A DNA stretch of 64,000 nt from Streptomyces glaucescens (GCF_000761215.1 NZ_CP009438.1:2499501-2563500), one strand, 5' to 3'; numbered from the stretch's first letter, positions 1-8,700 are shown. Numbers and translations are program-made. The notes: generated from the sequence alone by a model not told the origin.

Positions 1-9
1 GGCGCCCGG

Positions 10-37
10 GGCACGGGGCCGGAACGGGCCCCGTGCC
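10..37. terminator. Hairpin terminator after aldo/keto reductase
   Basis: A perfect 11 bp inverted repeat (GGCACGGGGCC and its complement) with a 6-base loop lies 10 bases beyond the stop codon of the leftward aldo/keto reductase gene. There is no T-tract, as is usual for Streptomyces terminators. Confidence 0.6.
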
Positions 38-47
38 GCGGACCGTG

Positions 48-1061
48 CTACTCGCGTCCCGCGGAGGTGAAGGTCATGTCCGCGTACCTGTCCCCCGCCA
101 CCCGGGCGGCGATGGGCTCCAGGGCCGCGAGGTCCTCCTCCGTCAGGGCGATCCGCGCCGCCGCCGTGTTCTCGTCCACCCGGCCCGGCCTGCGGGTGCC
201 CGGGATGGGGACGACCGGGAGGCCGTGGAGTGTCTGCCGGTGGTGGACCCAGGCCAGCGCGATCTGGCCCAGCGAGGCGCCGTGGCGGCCCGCGACCTCG
301 CGGATCCGGTCCAGCAGGGCCGCGTTGGCCGCCGCGTTCTCTCCGGTGAAGCGGGGGTGCTGGCGGCGGAAGTCGCCGGCGGTGAGGTCGTCGGCGCTGG
401 CGAAGGAGCCGGTGAGGAAGCCCCGGCCGAGCGGGGAGTACGCGACGAGCGCCACGCCGAGTCCGGCCGCCGCCGGGACCACCTGCCGCTCGATGTCACG
501 GCTGAACAGCGACCACTCGGACTGGACGGCGGCGATCGGGTGCACCGCGTGGGCGGCGCGCAGTTCGGCGGCCGTGACCTCGCTCAGGCCGAGGTGCTTG
601 ACCTTGCCCTCGCGGACCAGTTCGGCCATGACGCCGACGGTCTCCTCGATGGGGACCTCCGGGTCGCGGCGGTGCATGTAGTAGAGGTCGATGACGTCGA
701 TGCCGAGGCGCTTCAGGCTGTCCTCGACGGCCTGCCGGATGTACGGCGGGTCGTTGCGGATGACCCGGCGCGTGGGGTCGTCCGGCGGGATCGAGAGGGC
801 GAACTTGGTGGCGACGGTCACCTCGTCGCGGTGGGCCTTGAAGAAGGGGGCGAGGAAGCGTTCGTTCTCGCCCGCGCCGTACGCGTCCGCCGTGTCGTAC
901 AGGGTGACGCCCTGCTCCAGCGCCCGTTCCAGGGTGGCCCTGGACTCCTCGGCGTCGGAGGGGCCGTAGGCGAAGCTCATGCCCATGCAGCCGAGGCCCT
1001 GGATGCCCACCTCGGGGCCTTCGCGGCCCAGTCGGACGGTGGGGATGGTGCGGTCGGTCAT
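48..1061 (-). CDS. Aldo/keto reductase
   Basis: A 337-residue NAD(P)H-dependent oxidoreductase of the aldo/keto reductase superfamily, a cytosolic TIM-barrel enzyme that reduces aldehydes or ketones. The catalytic tetrad can be read as Asp in TADAYG, Tyr in the same motif, Lys in TKFAL and His in YYMHR. The C-terminal GTRRPGRVDEN segment fits the cofactor phosphate-binding loop. Length is normal for the family. The ATG overlaps the last four bases of the upstream merR-type gene, so the two form a coupled operon in which the regulator probably controls the reductase. The physiological substrate cannot be told from sequence. Confidence 0.92.
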   Translation of the reverse strand: MTDRTIPTVRLGREGPEVGIQGLGCMGMSFAYGPSDAEESRATLERALEQGVTLYDTADAYGAGENERFLAPFFKAHRDEVTVATKFALSIPPDDPTRRVIRNDPPYIRQAVEDSLKRLGIDVIDLYYMHRRDPEVPIEETVGVMAELVREGKVKHLGLSEVTAAELRAAHAVHPIAAVQSEWSLFSRDIERQVVPAAAGLGVALVAYSPLGRGFLTGSFASADDLTAGDFRRQHPRFTGENAAANAALLDRIREVAGRHGASLGQIALAWVHHRQTLHGLPVVPIPGTRRPGRVDENTAAARIALTEEDLAALEPIAARVAGDRYADMTFTSAGRE

Positions 1062-1522
1062 CGGGTCCTCTCGGAGGAGTAGATGTCGATCTTCCGGTCG
1101 AGTACGGCGAGCGTCTCCCGCAGCTCGGCGATCCTGGCGAGCACGTCCCGGCGGGTCGTCTCCAGCAGTTCGCGCCGCTCGTCGAAGGTGTGGTCGCCCT
1201 CGCGGACGAGTTCGGCGTACCGGACCATGTCGGCGACCGGCATGCCGGTCAGCCGCAGCTTGCCCACCAGGCCGAGCCAGTCCAGGTCGCGGTTGGTGTA
1301 GCGGCGCTGGCCGGTGTGCGAGCGGTCGATGTGGGACATCAGGCCGATCCGCTCGTACCAGCGCAGCGTGTGGGCGGTCAGGCCGGTGAGAGCGGCGACC
1401 TCGCTGATCGTGTAGCGGTCCTGGCCGTCGGGGCGGGGGTGTCCGCGCGGCGCGGCGGAGCAGATGTCGGTTGCGGTGGGGGTTTCCTCGGTGGCCGCGG
1501 GCAGGGTCTGCATCACCGTCAT
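1058..1522 (-). CDS. MerR family transcriptional regulator
   Basis: A small MerR-type DNA-binding protein of about 154 residues. The winged helix-turn-helix sits at residues 36-70 (RYTISEVAALTGL, then TLRWYERIGLM), followed by a dimerisation coiled coil to the C-terminus. It lacks the paired cysteines of metal-sensing MerR proteins, so it probably senses an organic effector. I chose ATG 1522 because a MerR-type promoter just upstream predicts a transcript beginning at about 1523; the longer GTG start at 1531 would lie within the -10 element, and ATG 1513 is also possible. It overlaps the downstream reductase gene by four bases and probably autoregulates both. Confidence 0.85.
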   Translation of the reverse strand: MTVMQTLPAATEETPTATDICSAAPRGHPRPDGQDRYTISEVAALTGLTAHTLRWYERIGLMSHIDRSHTGQRRYTNRDLDWLGLVGKLRLTGMPVADMVRYAELVREGDHTFDERRELLETTRRDVLARIAELRETLAVLDRKIDIYSSERTR

Positions 1523-1529
1523 GTGCTCC

Positions 1530-1560
1530 ACGCTATGACCTTGGAGCGCACTCGAAGCAA
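1530..1560 (-). promoter_or_regulatory. MerR-type promoter with 19 bp spacer and central dyad
   Basis: Read leftward, TTGCTT (1560-1555) and TAGCGT (1535-1530) are separated by 19 bp, the long spacer typical of MerR-activated promoters. An 18 bp near-palindrome at 1540-1557 (CTTGGAG-CGCA-CTCGAAG on the plus strand) fills the spacer. The predicted start, near 1523, coincides with the ATG at 1522, suggesting a leaderless mRNA. Confidence 0.65.
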
Positions 1561-1598
1561 GCGAAAAGGCCGAGAATTCACCGCGCGGTGTAAGTACC

Positions 1599-2084
1599 GT
1601 GGACCTTATGGGACTCCTACATCAGGTGCGTCGTGCGGGCCCGGAGGACGCCGGGGAGGTACTGCGGCTGCGGCAGGTGATGATCGACGCGGTGCGCTCC
1701 GAGCCCGCCGGCGACTGGCACACCGAGTCGCTGCCCGGTCTGCGGGCACGACTGGCGGAAACGGACGGCGACTTCGCGGCGTTCGTCGTGGACCACCCGC
1801 AGCGGCCGGGGGCGCTGGCCGCGCTGGTGGCCGGGACGCTGGAGTACCGGATCGGCCGGGCCGGCGATCCGCGGGGCAGAGCCGGCTACGTGTTCAGCGT
1901 CGCGACCGACCCCGGGCTGCGGCGCCGGGGGTACGCGCGCGCGTGCATGACGGAGCTGCTGGGCTGGTTCCGGGAGCGCGGCGCCGGGCTGGTGCAGCTG
2001 ACCGCGTCGGCCGAGGCCGAGCCGCTGTACGCCTCGATGGGCTTCGTCCGCAAGCCGGACCCGTTGATGGAACTGCGGCTGTGA
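1599..2084 (+). CDS. GNAT family N-acetyltransferase
   Basis: A 161-residue acyltransferase of the GCN5-related fold. The acetyl-CoA binding motif A is recognisable around residues 96-120: beta strand YVFSVATDP followed by LRRRGYARACM, the R/Q-x-x-G-x-G/A pyrophosphate loop. The C-terminal ASAEAEPLYASMGF is the usual motif B region. The acceptor substrate is unknown. The GTG at 1599 is taken as start, with ATG 1608 as an alternative; neither has a strong Shine-Dalgarno sequence. It diverges from the MerR gene and is followed 18 bp later by a serine hydrolase gene on the same strand. Confidence 0.85.
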   Translation: MDLMGLLHQVRRAGPEDAGEVLRLRQVMIDAVRSEPAGDWHTESLPGLRARLAETDGDFAAFVVDHPQRPGALAALVAGTLEYRIGRAGDPRGRAGYVFSVATDPGLRRRGYARACMTELLGWFRERGAGLVQLTASAEAEPLYASMGFVRKPDPLMELRL

Positions 2085-2102
2085 GCGCTTAGGCTCGTCG
2101 GC

Positions 2103-2924
2103 ATGTCGCTGAACAGCCTCGCGTTGATCGAGAACTGGCCGGTTCCCGCCGCCGCGGCGGGTGTCGTACGCGCCGACGGCACGGTCCTCGGGACCCACGG
2201 CCCGGCCGACCGCCGCTTCCCGCTGGCCTCGGTCACCAAGCCGCTGGCCGCGTACGCGGTGCTGGTCGCCTACGAGGAGGGCGCGGTCGAGCTGGACGAA
2301 CCGGCCGGGCCGGACGGCTCGACGGTCCGTCACCTGCTCGCGCACACCTCGGGCCTGGCCTTCGACGAGCACCGGGTGATGTCCGCGCCCGGCGAGCGGC
2401 GGCTGTACTCCAACGCCGGGTTCGAGCAGCTCGGCGACCACGTGGCCAAGGCCACGGACATCCCCTTCGCCGAGTACCTGCGCCAGGCGGTGCTGGAGCC
2501 GCTCGGCATGACGTCGACCTCGCTGGAGGGGTCGCCCGCGAAGGACGGGGTGTCGAGCGTCGGGGACCTGCTGCGGTTCGCCGCGGAGGTGCAGGCGCCC
2601 CGGCTGCTGGACCCGCGGACCGTGGCCGCGGCGATGACCGTGCAGTACCCGGGCACCAAGGGCGTGCTCCCGGGGTACGGGCACCAGAACCCCAACGACT
2701 GGGGGCTGGGCTTCGAGATCCGCGGCGGGAAGTCCCCGCACTGGACGGGGGCCTCGTCCTCGCCGCGCACCTTCGGTCACTTCGGGCAGTCCGGGACCTT
2801 CCTGTGGATCGACCCGGACGCCGGGCTGGCGTGCGTCGCGCTCGCCGACCGCGCCTTCGGGCCGTGGGCCGTCGAGGCGTGGCCGCCGTTCACGGACGCG
2901 GTGCTGGCGGAGGCGCGCGGCTGA
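2103..2924 (+). CDS. Serine hydrolase, beta-lactamase/penicillin-binding-like fold
   Basis: A 273-residue protein of the class C beta-lactamase-like hydrolase family (Pfam Beta-lactamase). The nucleophile motif S-x-x-K appears as SVTK near residue 43, the Tyr motif as YSN near residue 100, and the third motif region as HFGQSG near residue 223. There is no signal peptide, so it probably works in the cytoplasm as an esterase or peptidase rather than as a secreted beta-lactamase. The ATG lacks a Shine-Dalgarno sequence, but a TAGGCT -10-like hexamer ends about seven bases upstream, so it may be leaderless. A large stem-loop follows the gene. Confidence 0.85.
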   Translation: MSLNSLALIENWPVPAAAAGVVRADGTVLGTHGPADRRFPLASVTKPLAAYAVLVAYEEGAVELDEPAGPDGSTVRHLLAHTSGLAFDEHRVMSAPGERRLYSNAGFEQLGDHVAKATDIPFAEYLRQAVLEPLGMTSTSLEGSPAKDGVSSVGDLLRFAAEVQAPRLLDPRTVAAAMTVQYPGTKGVLPGYGHQNPNDWGLGFEIRGGKSPHWTGASSSPRTFGHFGQSGTFLWIDPDAGLACVALADRAFGPWAVEAWPPFTDAVLAEARG

Positions 2925-2994
2925 GCCCCGCCCGGCCGCAGGGGCACACCAAGGGTGCGCGCCCGGCCGCCGGGGGCGCACAGGGGTGCCTCCT

Positions 2995-3068
2995 GGGCCT
3001 TTCGTTCGGATCAGCCCGGCTTGAGGTCCGGAGCCCCGCGACGCCGGGGTGATCCGAACGACAGGCCC
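2995..3068. repeat. Dispersed palindromic repeat acting as convergent terminator (copy 1)
   Basis: Two 19-base arms (2995-3013 and 3050-3068, 18/19 complementary, GGGCCTTTCG..., ...CGACAGGCCC) enclose a 36-base loop that itself contains a CCCCG/CGGGG hairpin. It lies exactly between the stops of two convergent genes. The right half is clearly related to the element ending at 58774. Confidence 0.7.
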
Positions 3069-3721
3069 TAAGGCGCCATCTCCCAGATCAGCAGCTCCGT
3101 CTCCGTGACGCCCTCCGCCTCCAGGTCCTCCGCCCCGGTGATCCGCGCCGCGTCGCCCGGGCCCAGGGTGCCCGCGGCGAGCCGGACTTCGCCGCGGGTG
3201 ACATGGACGTAGACGTACTTCCCGTCCGGGAGCGCGGTGCGTTCGCCGGGGGCCAGGCGGCGGACGTGGAGCATCGCGCCCGCCTCCGGGACGGCGTACG
3301 GGGTGGAGTCGGCGATGCCGGGGACGACCTCGTAGGACGGGTCGCCGCCCGGGGTCAGCGGGGCCAGCCACATCTGCACGAAGGTCAGCGGTGCCGTGCC
3401 GTCGTTGCGCTCCACGTGCCGGACGCCGCCCGCCGCGCTGAGGCGCTGCACGTCTCCCGGGCGGACCCGGGTCTCCCGGCCGGTGCTGTCGCGGTGGGTC
3501 AGCTCGCCCTCCACGACCCAGGTGACGATCTCGGTGTGGCTGTGCGGGTGCTCGTCGAACCCGGCGCCCGGGGCGAGGCGCTCCTCGTTGCAGGCGATCA
3601 GCGCGCCGAAGCGCAGGTTGTCGGGGTCGTAGTGCGGGCCGAAGGAGAAGGCGTGCCGGGATACGATCCCCGCCCGCGGGTCCCCTCCGGGGTAGCGCTC
3701 GTCGGCGCGCCGGACGTCCAT
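3068..3721 (-). CDS. Pirin family cupin protein
   Basis: A 217-residue pirin, a two-cupin iron-binding protein found in the cytoplasm. The N-terminal cupin carries the metal-ligand cluster HPHSHTEIVTW followed by GDVQRLSAAGGVRHVE, matching the pirin pattern of three His and one Glu. Known pirins act as quercetinases or as redox-linked regulators; the substrate here is not predictable. ATG 3721 begins MDVRRADERYPGG, the normal N-terminus; longer in-frame extensions run into the divergent fasR promoter and are unlikely. The stop codon abuts the palindromic terminator shared with the convergent hydrolase gene. Confidence 0.88.
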   Translation of the reverse strand: MDVRRADERYPGGDPRAGIVSRHAFSFGPHYDPDNLRFGALIACNEERLAPGAGFDEHPHSHTEIVTWVVEGELTHRDSTGRETRVRPGDVQRLSAAGGVRHVERNDGTAPLTFVQMWLAPLTPGGDPSYEVVPGIADSTPYAVPEAGAMLHVRRLAPGERTALPDGKYVYVHVTRGEVRLAAGTLGPGDAARITGAEDLEAEGVTETELLIWEMAP

Positions 3722-3794
3722 CACGCACCCACCGTAGACCCCCAGTGCCCACCCGGCGGCCCACGGTCCCGGCCCGATAAGGCAGTCTTGTCCC

Positions 3795-5000
3795 GTGCCC
3801 GAACCCGAAACCAGCAAGCCCGAAGCCGCAGTGCCGGACGTCCACGCCCATGACGCGACCCTGAAGCGGCTGGAGAAGTCCTCCGGCTCCCTCGCCGCGC
3901 AGGCCATCGCACGCATGGACGAGACCCTGCCGTGGTACCGGGCCATGCCCCCGGAGAACCGTTCCTGGATCGGGCTGGTCGCGCAGGCCGGCATCGCCGC
4001 CTTCACCGAGTGGTTCCGGCGCCCGGACGCCCCGCAGGCGATCTCCACCGATGTCTTCGGGACCGCGCCGCGCGAGCTGACCCGGGCCATCACGCTGCGC
4101 CAGACCGTGGAGATGGTGCGCACCACCATCGAGGTCATGGAGAGCGCGATCGACGAGGTGGCGGCGCCCGGCGACGAGTCGGTGCTGCGCGAGGCGCTGC
4201 TCGTGTACGCCCGTGAGATCGCCTTCGCCACCGCCCAGGTCTACGCCCAGGCCGCCGAGGCACGCGGTGCCTGGGACGCCCGGCTGGAGTCGCTGGTGGT
4301 GAACGCGGTGCTCAGCGGGGAGGCCGACGAGGGCGCGGTGTCCCGGGCCGCCGCGCTCGGCTGGAACTCCCCGGAGCACGTCTGCGTGGTGCTGGGCACG
4401 GCACCGGACGGCGACTCCGAGCTGACCGTGGAGGCGATAAGGCGGGCGGCCCGGCATGCCAAGCTCCAGGTGCTGACCGGCGTGCTCGGGGACCGCCTCG
4501 TGGTGATCGCGGGCGGCAGCGACAATCCGCTCGCCGTGGCGAAGTCGCTGATCGGGCCGTTCGCCGCCGGTCCGGTCGTGGCCGGCCCGATCGTGCCGGA
4601 CCTGCTGGCCGCGACCCGCTCCGCGCAGGCCGCCGCGGCGGGCCTGAAGGCGTGTTCGGCCTGGCAGGACGCCCCGCGTCCGGTGCTGGCGGACGACCTG
4701 CTTCCGGAGCGCGCGATGGCCGGGGACCCGAGCGCCCGCGAGCAGCTGGTGGAGGAGATCTACAGACCGCTGGAGGAGGCCGGGTCCGCGCTCCTCGAAA
4801 CCTTGAGTGTCTATCTGGAGCAGGCGAGCAGCCTGGAGGGCGCCGCGAGGATGCTCTTCGTTCACCCGAACACCGTGCGCTACCGGCTCCGACGTGTGAC
4901 TGACGTCACCGGTTGGTCGCCTTCCGATGTACGCTCCGCCTTCACCCTGCGAATCGCGCTCATCCTGGGGCGTCTGGCCGACGGAGATCTTCAGTCCTAG
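3795..5000 (+). CDS. fasR: PucR-type activator of fatty acid synthesis (FasR)
   Basis: A 401-residue regulator with a GGDEF-like middle region and a C-terminal PucR helix-turn-helix (HPNTVRYRLRRV, about residues 357-368). The position directly upstream of fabD and the length match S. coelicolor FasR (SCO2386), described as the activator of the fabD-fabH-acpP-fabF operon. The GTG at 3795 is chosen because the product begins MPEPETSKPE and the next upstream region is the divergent pirin gene. No Shine-Dalgarno sequence is obvious. The assignment to FasR rests on recalled synteny and family type, not on a search. Confidence 0.85.
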   Translation: MPEPETSKPEAAVPDVHAHDATLKRLEKSSGSLAAQAIARMDETLPWYRAMPPENRSWIGLVAQAGIAAFTEWFRRPDAPQAISTDVFGTAPRELTRAITLRQTVEMVRTTIEVMESAIDEVAAPGDESVLREALLVYAREIAFATAQVYAQAAEARGAWDARLESLVVNAVLSGEADEGAVSRAAALGWNSPEHVCVVLGTAPDGDSELTVEAIRRAARHAKLQVLTGVLGDRLVVIAGGSDNPLAVAKSLIGPFAAGPVVAGPIVPDLLAATRSAQAAAAGLKACSAWQDAPRPVLADDLLPERAMAGDPSAREQLVEEIYRPLEEAGSALLETLSVYLEQASSLEGAARMLFVHPNTVRYRLRRVTDVTGWSPSDVRSAFTLRIALILGRLADGDLQS

Positions 5001-5002
5001 TC

Positions 5003-5023
5003 TTTTGTCCGTAGTCCACAAAA
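5003..5023. promoter_or_regulatory. Inverted repeat before fabD, candidate FasR operator
   Basis: TTTTGT and ACAAAA form a perfect 6 bp inverted repeat separated by nine bases, in the only AT-rich spot between fasR and fabD. Location and symmetry make it the best candidate FasR target or fab promoter element; this is inference. Confidence 0.4.
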
Positions 5024-5083
5024 CCCCCTCCCGTTCTTCGTCCTTGTCCCCACGGGCGGCCGTGCCCGTCCCCAAGAGAGAGT

Positions 5084-6001
5084 GTGAGAGTGCTCGTACT
5101 CGTCGCTCCCGGCCAGGGCGCCCAGACGCCCGGCTTCCTGACCCCCTGGCTCGAACTGCCCGGGGCAGCCGACCGCGTCGCCGCCTGGTCGGACGCCATC
5201 GGACTGGACCTCGCCCACTACGGCACGAAGGCAGACGCGGACGAGATCCGCGACACCGCCGTGGCGCAGCCGCTGCTGGTCGCGGCGGGCCTGCTGTCGG
5301 CCGCGGCACTCGGTGACATCGCCCCCGGCGCCGTCGCCGGCCACAGCGTCGGCGAGATCACCGCGGCCCGGTTCGCCGGTGTCCTCGACGACACCGCCGC
5401 GCTGACCCTGGTCCGCAAGCGGGGTCTGGCCATGGCCGAGGCCGCCGCGATCACCGAGACCGGCATGTCGGCGCTGCTCGGCGGCGACCCCGAGGTGAGC
5501 GTCGCGCACCTGGAGAAGCTGGGCCTGACCCCGGCGAACGTGAACGGCGCGGGCCAGATCGTCGCCGCGGGCACGCTGGAGCAGCTGGCGGCGCTGAACG
5601 AGGACAAGCCCGAGGGCGTCCGCAAGATCGTTCCGCTGAAGGTGGCCGGCGCGTTCCACACGCACCACATGGCGCCGGCCGTCGACAAGCTGGCCGAGGC
5701 CGCGCGCGAGCTGTCCCCGGCCGATCCCGAGGTGCCGTACGTCTCCAACAAGGACGGGCGGACCGTCGCCACCGGTGACGAGGTCGTCGCCCGGCTGGTC
5801 GGCCAGGTCGCCAACCCGGTCCGCTGGGACCTGTGCATGGAGACCTTCAAGGAGCTGGGCGTCACCGCCCTGCTGGAGGTCTGCCCCGGCGGCACCCTCA
5901 CGGGTCTCGCCAAGCGCGCGCTGCCCGGTGTGAAGACGCTGGCGCTGAAGACCCCCGACGACCTCGACGCGGCCCGCGAGCTCTTCGCAGAGCAGGCCTG
6001 A
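5084..6001 (+). CDS. fabD: Malonyl-CoA:ACP transacylase FabD
   Basis: FabD transfers malonyl groups from CoA to acyl carrier protein to feed type II fatty acid synthesis. The 305-residue protein shows the oxyanion loop GQGAQ near residue 10, the nucleophile elbow GHSVGE with Ser88, and the catalytic His in GAFHTHHM near residue 190. It is the first gene of fabD-fabH-acpP-fabF. I report GTG 5084; GTG 5090 (MLVLVAPGQG) has better spacing from the AAGAGAGAG sequence and matches the usual N-terminus, so the true start may be six bases later. Confidence 0.95.
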   Translation: MRVLVLVAPGQGAQTPGFLTPWLELPGAADRVAAWSDAIGLDLAHYGTKADADEIRDTAVAQPLLVAAGLLSAAALGDIAPGAVAGHSVGEITAARFAGVLDDTAALTLVRKRGLAMAEAAAITETGMSALLGGDPEVSVAHLEKLGLTPANVNGAGQIVAAGTLEQLAALNEDKPEGVRKIVPLKVAGAFHTHHMAPAVDKLAEAARELSPADPEVPYVSNKDGRTVATGDEVVARLVGQVANPVRWDLCMETFKELGVTALLEVCPGGTLTGLAKRALPGVKTLALKTPDDLDAARELFAEQA

Positions 6002-6024
6002 GTCCCGAAGGAGCCGACCGACCC

Positions 6025-7026
6025 ATGTCGAAGATCAAGCCCGCCAAGGGCGCCCCGTACGCCCGCATCCTGGGCGTGGGCGGCTACCGGCCCACCCGCG
6101 TGGTGCCCAACGAGGTGATCCTCGAGACGATCGACTCGTCGGACGAGTGGATCCGTTCGCGGTCCGGCATCCAGACGCGGCACTGGGCGAACGACGAGGA
6201 GACCGTCGCCGCCATGTCGATCGAGGCGTCCGGCAAGGCGATCGCGGACGCCGGGATCACCGCCGCGCAGGTCGGCGCGGTGATCGTGTCCACCGTCACG
6301 CACTTCAAGCAGACCCCGGCCGTCGCCACCGAGATCGCCGACAAGCTCGGCACGAACAAGGCCGCCGCCTTCGACATCTCGGCGGGCTGCGCCGGCTTCG
6401 GCTACGGCCTCACCCTCGCCAAGGGCATGATCGTCGAGGGCTCCGCCGAGTACGTCCTCGTCATCGGCGTGGAGCGGCTGAGCGACCTCACCGACCTGGA
6501 GGACCGCGCGACGGCCTTCCTGTTCGGCGACGGCGCCGGCGCGGTCGTCGTGGGTCCGTCGAACGAGCCGGCGATCGGCCCCACCATCTGGGGCTCCGAG
6601 GGCGACAAGGCCGAGACCATCAAGCAGACCGTCCCGTGGACGGACTACCGCGAGGGCGGGGTCGAGCGGTTCCCCGCGATCACGCAGGAGGGCCAGGCGG
6701 TGTTCCGCTGGGCCGTCTTCGAGATGGCGAAGGTCGCCCAGCAGGCGCTGGACGCCGCCGGGGTCGCCGCCGCCGACCTCGATGTCTTCATCCCGCACCA
6801 GGCCAACGAGCGGATCATCGACTCGATGGTGAAGACCCTGAAGCTGCCGGAGTCGGTCACGGTCGCCCGTGACGTCCGCACCACCGGCAACACCTCGGCC
6901 GCCTCGATCCCGCTCGCGATGGAGCGGCTCCTGGCGACCGGCGAGGCGAAGAGCGGCGACACCGCGCTCGTCATCGGATTCGGGGCGGGTCTCGTCTACG
7001 CAGCGTCGGTCGTTACCCTCCCCTAG
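6025..7026 (+). CDS. fabH: Beta-ketoacyl-ACP synthase III FabH
   Basis: FabH starts fatty acid chains by condensing a short acyl-CoA (branched in streptomycetes) with malonyl-ACP. The 333-residue protein has the catalytic Cys122 in DISAGCAGFG, His in FIPHQANERI and Asn in TTGNTSAASI. ATG 6025 follows GAAGGAG with good spacing and 23 bp after the fabD stop; longer readings through fabD are excluded by that ribosome site. In Streptomyces this enzyme decides the balance of iso/anteiso primers and hence membrane composition, and competes with polyketide synthases for malonyl-CoA. Confidence 0.95.
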   Translation: MSKIKPAKGAPYARILGVGGYRPTRVVPNEVILETIDSSDEWIRSRSGIQTRHWANDEETVAAMSIEASGKAIADAGITAAQVGAVIVSTVTHFKQTPAVATEIADKLGTNKAAAFDISAGCAGFGYGLTLAKGMIVEGSAEYVLVIGVERLSDLTDLEDRATAFLFGDGAGAVVVGPSNEPAIGPTIWGSEGDKAETIKQTVPWTDYREGGVERFPAITQEGQAVFRWAVFEMAKVAQQALDAAGVAAADLDVFIPHQANERIIDSMVKTLKLPESVTVARDVRTTGNTSAASIPLAMERLLATGEAKSGDTALVIGFGAGLVYAASVVTLP

Positions 7027-7104
7027 GCACTCCGTGCCGGATCACGCGATCCGCTGCGGAACCCACCGCCACACCATCTGGATAGAAAACGAAGGAGCGC
7101 CAAC

Positions 7105-7353
7105 ATGGCCGCCACTCAGGAAGAGATCGTCGCCGGTCTCGCCGACATCGTGAACGAGATCGCCGGCATCCCGGTTGAGGACGTCCAGCTGGACAAGTCC
7201 TTCACCGACGACCTGGACGTCGACTCGCTGTCCATGGTCGAGGTCGTCGTCGCCGCCGAGGAGCGCTTCGACGTCAAGATCCCCGACGAGGACGTCAAGA
7301 ACCTCAAGACGGTCGGCGACGCGACCGAGTACATCCTCAAGCACCAGGCCTGA
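7105..7353 (+). CDS. acpP: Acyl carrier protein of fatty acid synthase
   Basis: An 82-residue acidic acyl carrier protein. The phosphopantetheine attachment site is Ser41 in DLDVDSLSMVE, where most ACPs have DSLD/M; flanking acidic residues form the usual recognition helix. A strong GAAGGAG ribosome site lies 8 bases before the ATG, consistent with the high expression such proteins need. It sits between fabH and fabF with 78 and 75 bp gaps. In Streptomyces the gene is also called fabC. Confidence 0.95.
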   Translation: MAATQEEIVAGLADIVNEIAGIPVEDVQLDKSFTDDLDVDSLSMVEVVVAAEERFDVKIPDEDVKNLKTVGDATEYILKHQA

Positions 7354-7428
7354 TCCTCAAGGCTCGTTGCCTGCCCCGCCACCCGGCGGTGGCGCCGCTG
7401 AATCCACCGATCTGGAGAAAGAATTCCC

Positions 7429-8700
7429 GTGAGCCCGACCAATCGCACCGTGGTCGTCACCGGTATCGGCGCAACCACACCGCTGGGTGGCGACGCAGCC
7501 TCCACCTGGGAGGGCCTGGTCGCCGGGCGCTCCGGCGTCAAGCCCCTCGAACAGGACTGGGCCGCCGACCAGGCGGTCCGGATCGCCGCGCCGGTGGCCG
7601 TGGAGCCCACCGAGGTCCTCCCCCGGCCGCAGGCCCGCAAGCTGGACCGGTCGGCGCAGTTCGCGCTGGTCGCCGCCAAGGAGGCGTGGGCCGACGCGGG
7701 CTTCACCGGCAAGGCCGGCGAGGACTCGTCCGTCGACCCCGACCGGCTGGGCGCCGTCATCGCCTCCGGCATCGGCGGTGTGACGACCCTGCTGGACCAG
7801 TACGACGTGCTGAAGGAGAAGGGCGTCCGCCGCGTCTCCCCGCACACCGTCCCCATGCTCATGCCGAACGGCCCGTCGGCCAACGTCGGTCTGGCCGTGA
7901 ACGCCCGTGCGGGCGTCCACACGCCGGTCTCCGCGTGCGCGTCCGGCGCCGAGGCCATCGGCTACGCCATCGAGATGATCCGCACCGGCCGTGCCGACGT
8001 GGTGATCGCCGGTGGCACCGAGGCCGCCATCCACCCGCTGCCGATCGCCGCGTTCGGCAACATGATGGCGATGTCCAAGAACAATGACGACCCGCAGGGC
8101 GCGTCCCGGCCGTACGACGTCGCCCGGGACGGCTTCGTCCTCGGCGAGGGCGCCGGCGTGATCGTCCTGGAGTCCGCCGAGCACGCCGCACGGCGCGGGG
8201 CCCGGGTGTACGCCGAGGCGGTCGGGCAGGGTATCTCCGCCGACAGCCACGACATCGTGCAGCCGGAGCCGGAGGGCCGCGGCATCGCGCACGCCCTGCA
8301 GAACCTGCTGGAGCGGACGGACCTCGAACCGGCCGAGATCATGCACGTCAACGCGCACGCGACGTCGACGCCGGCCGGTGACGTGGCCGAGCTGAAGGCG
8401 CTGCGGAAGGTGTTCGGCGACGAGGCCGACCACTTCGCGGTGTCCGCCACCAAGTCGATGACCGGTCACCTGCTCGGCGGCGCCGGCGGTGTCGAGTCGG
8501 TCGCGACCGTCCTCGCGCTGTACCACCGGGTGGCGCCGCCCACCATCAACGTGGACAACCTCGACCCCGAGGCCGAGGCGAACGCGGACATCGTCCGCGG
8601 TGAGGCCCGCAAGCTGCCCGTCGAGGGCCGTATCGCGGCCCTGAACGACTCCTTCGGGTTCGGTGGGCACAACGTGGTGCTGGCGTTCCGGACGGTGTGA
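7429..8700 (+). CDS. fabF: Beta-ketoacyl-ACP synthase II FabF
   Basis: FabF elongates acyl-ACP chains by decarboxylative condensation with malonyl-ACP. The 423-residue thiolase-fold protein has Cys170 in VSACASGAEA, His in NAHATSTPAGD and His in KSMTGHLLGGAGG, the Cys-His-His triad of KAS II, plus the glycine-rich FGFGGHN near the C-terminus. The start is GTG 7429, with GGAG and GAAAGAA upstream. It is the last gene of the fab operon and is followed by a strong hairpin. Streptomyces literature often calls it fabB or fabF. Confidence 0.95.
   Translation: MSPTNRTVVVTGIGATTPLGGDAASTWEGLVAGRSGVKPLEQDWAADQAVRIAAPVAVEPTEVLPRPQARKLDRSAQFALVAAKEAWADAGFTGKAGEDSSVDPDRLGAVIASGIGGVTTLLDQYDVLKEKGVRRVSPHTVPMLMPNGPSANVGLAVNARAGVHTPVSACASGAEAIGYAIEMIRTGRADVVIAGGTEAAIHPLPIAAFGNMMAMSKNNDDPQGASRPYDVARDGFVLGEGAGVIVLESAEHAARRGARVYAEAVGQGISADSHDIVQPEPEGRGIAHALQNLLERTDLEPAEIMHVNAHATSTPAGDVAELKALRKVFGDEADHFAVSATKSMTGHLLGGAGGVESVATVLALYHRVAPPTINVDNLDPEAEANADIVRGEARKLPVEGRIAALNDSFGFGGHNVVLAFRTV

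Noticed and set aside
1523..1531. GTG 1531 as the MerR start
   Set aside because: It lies upstream of the predicted transcription start and within the -10 hexamer.
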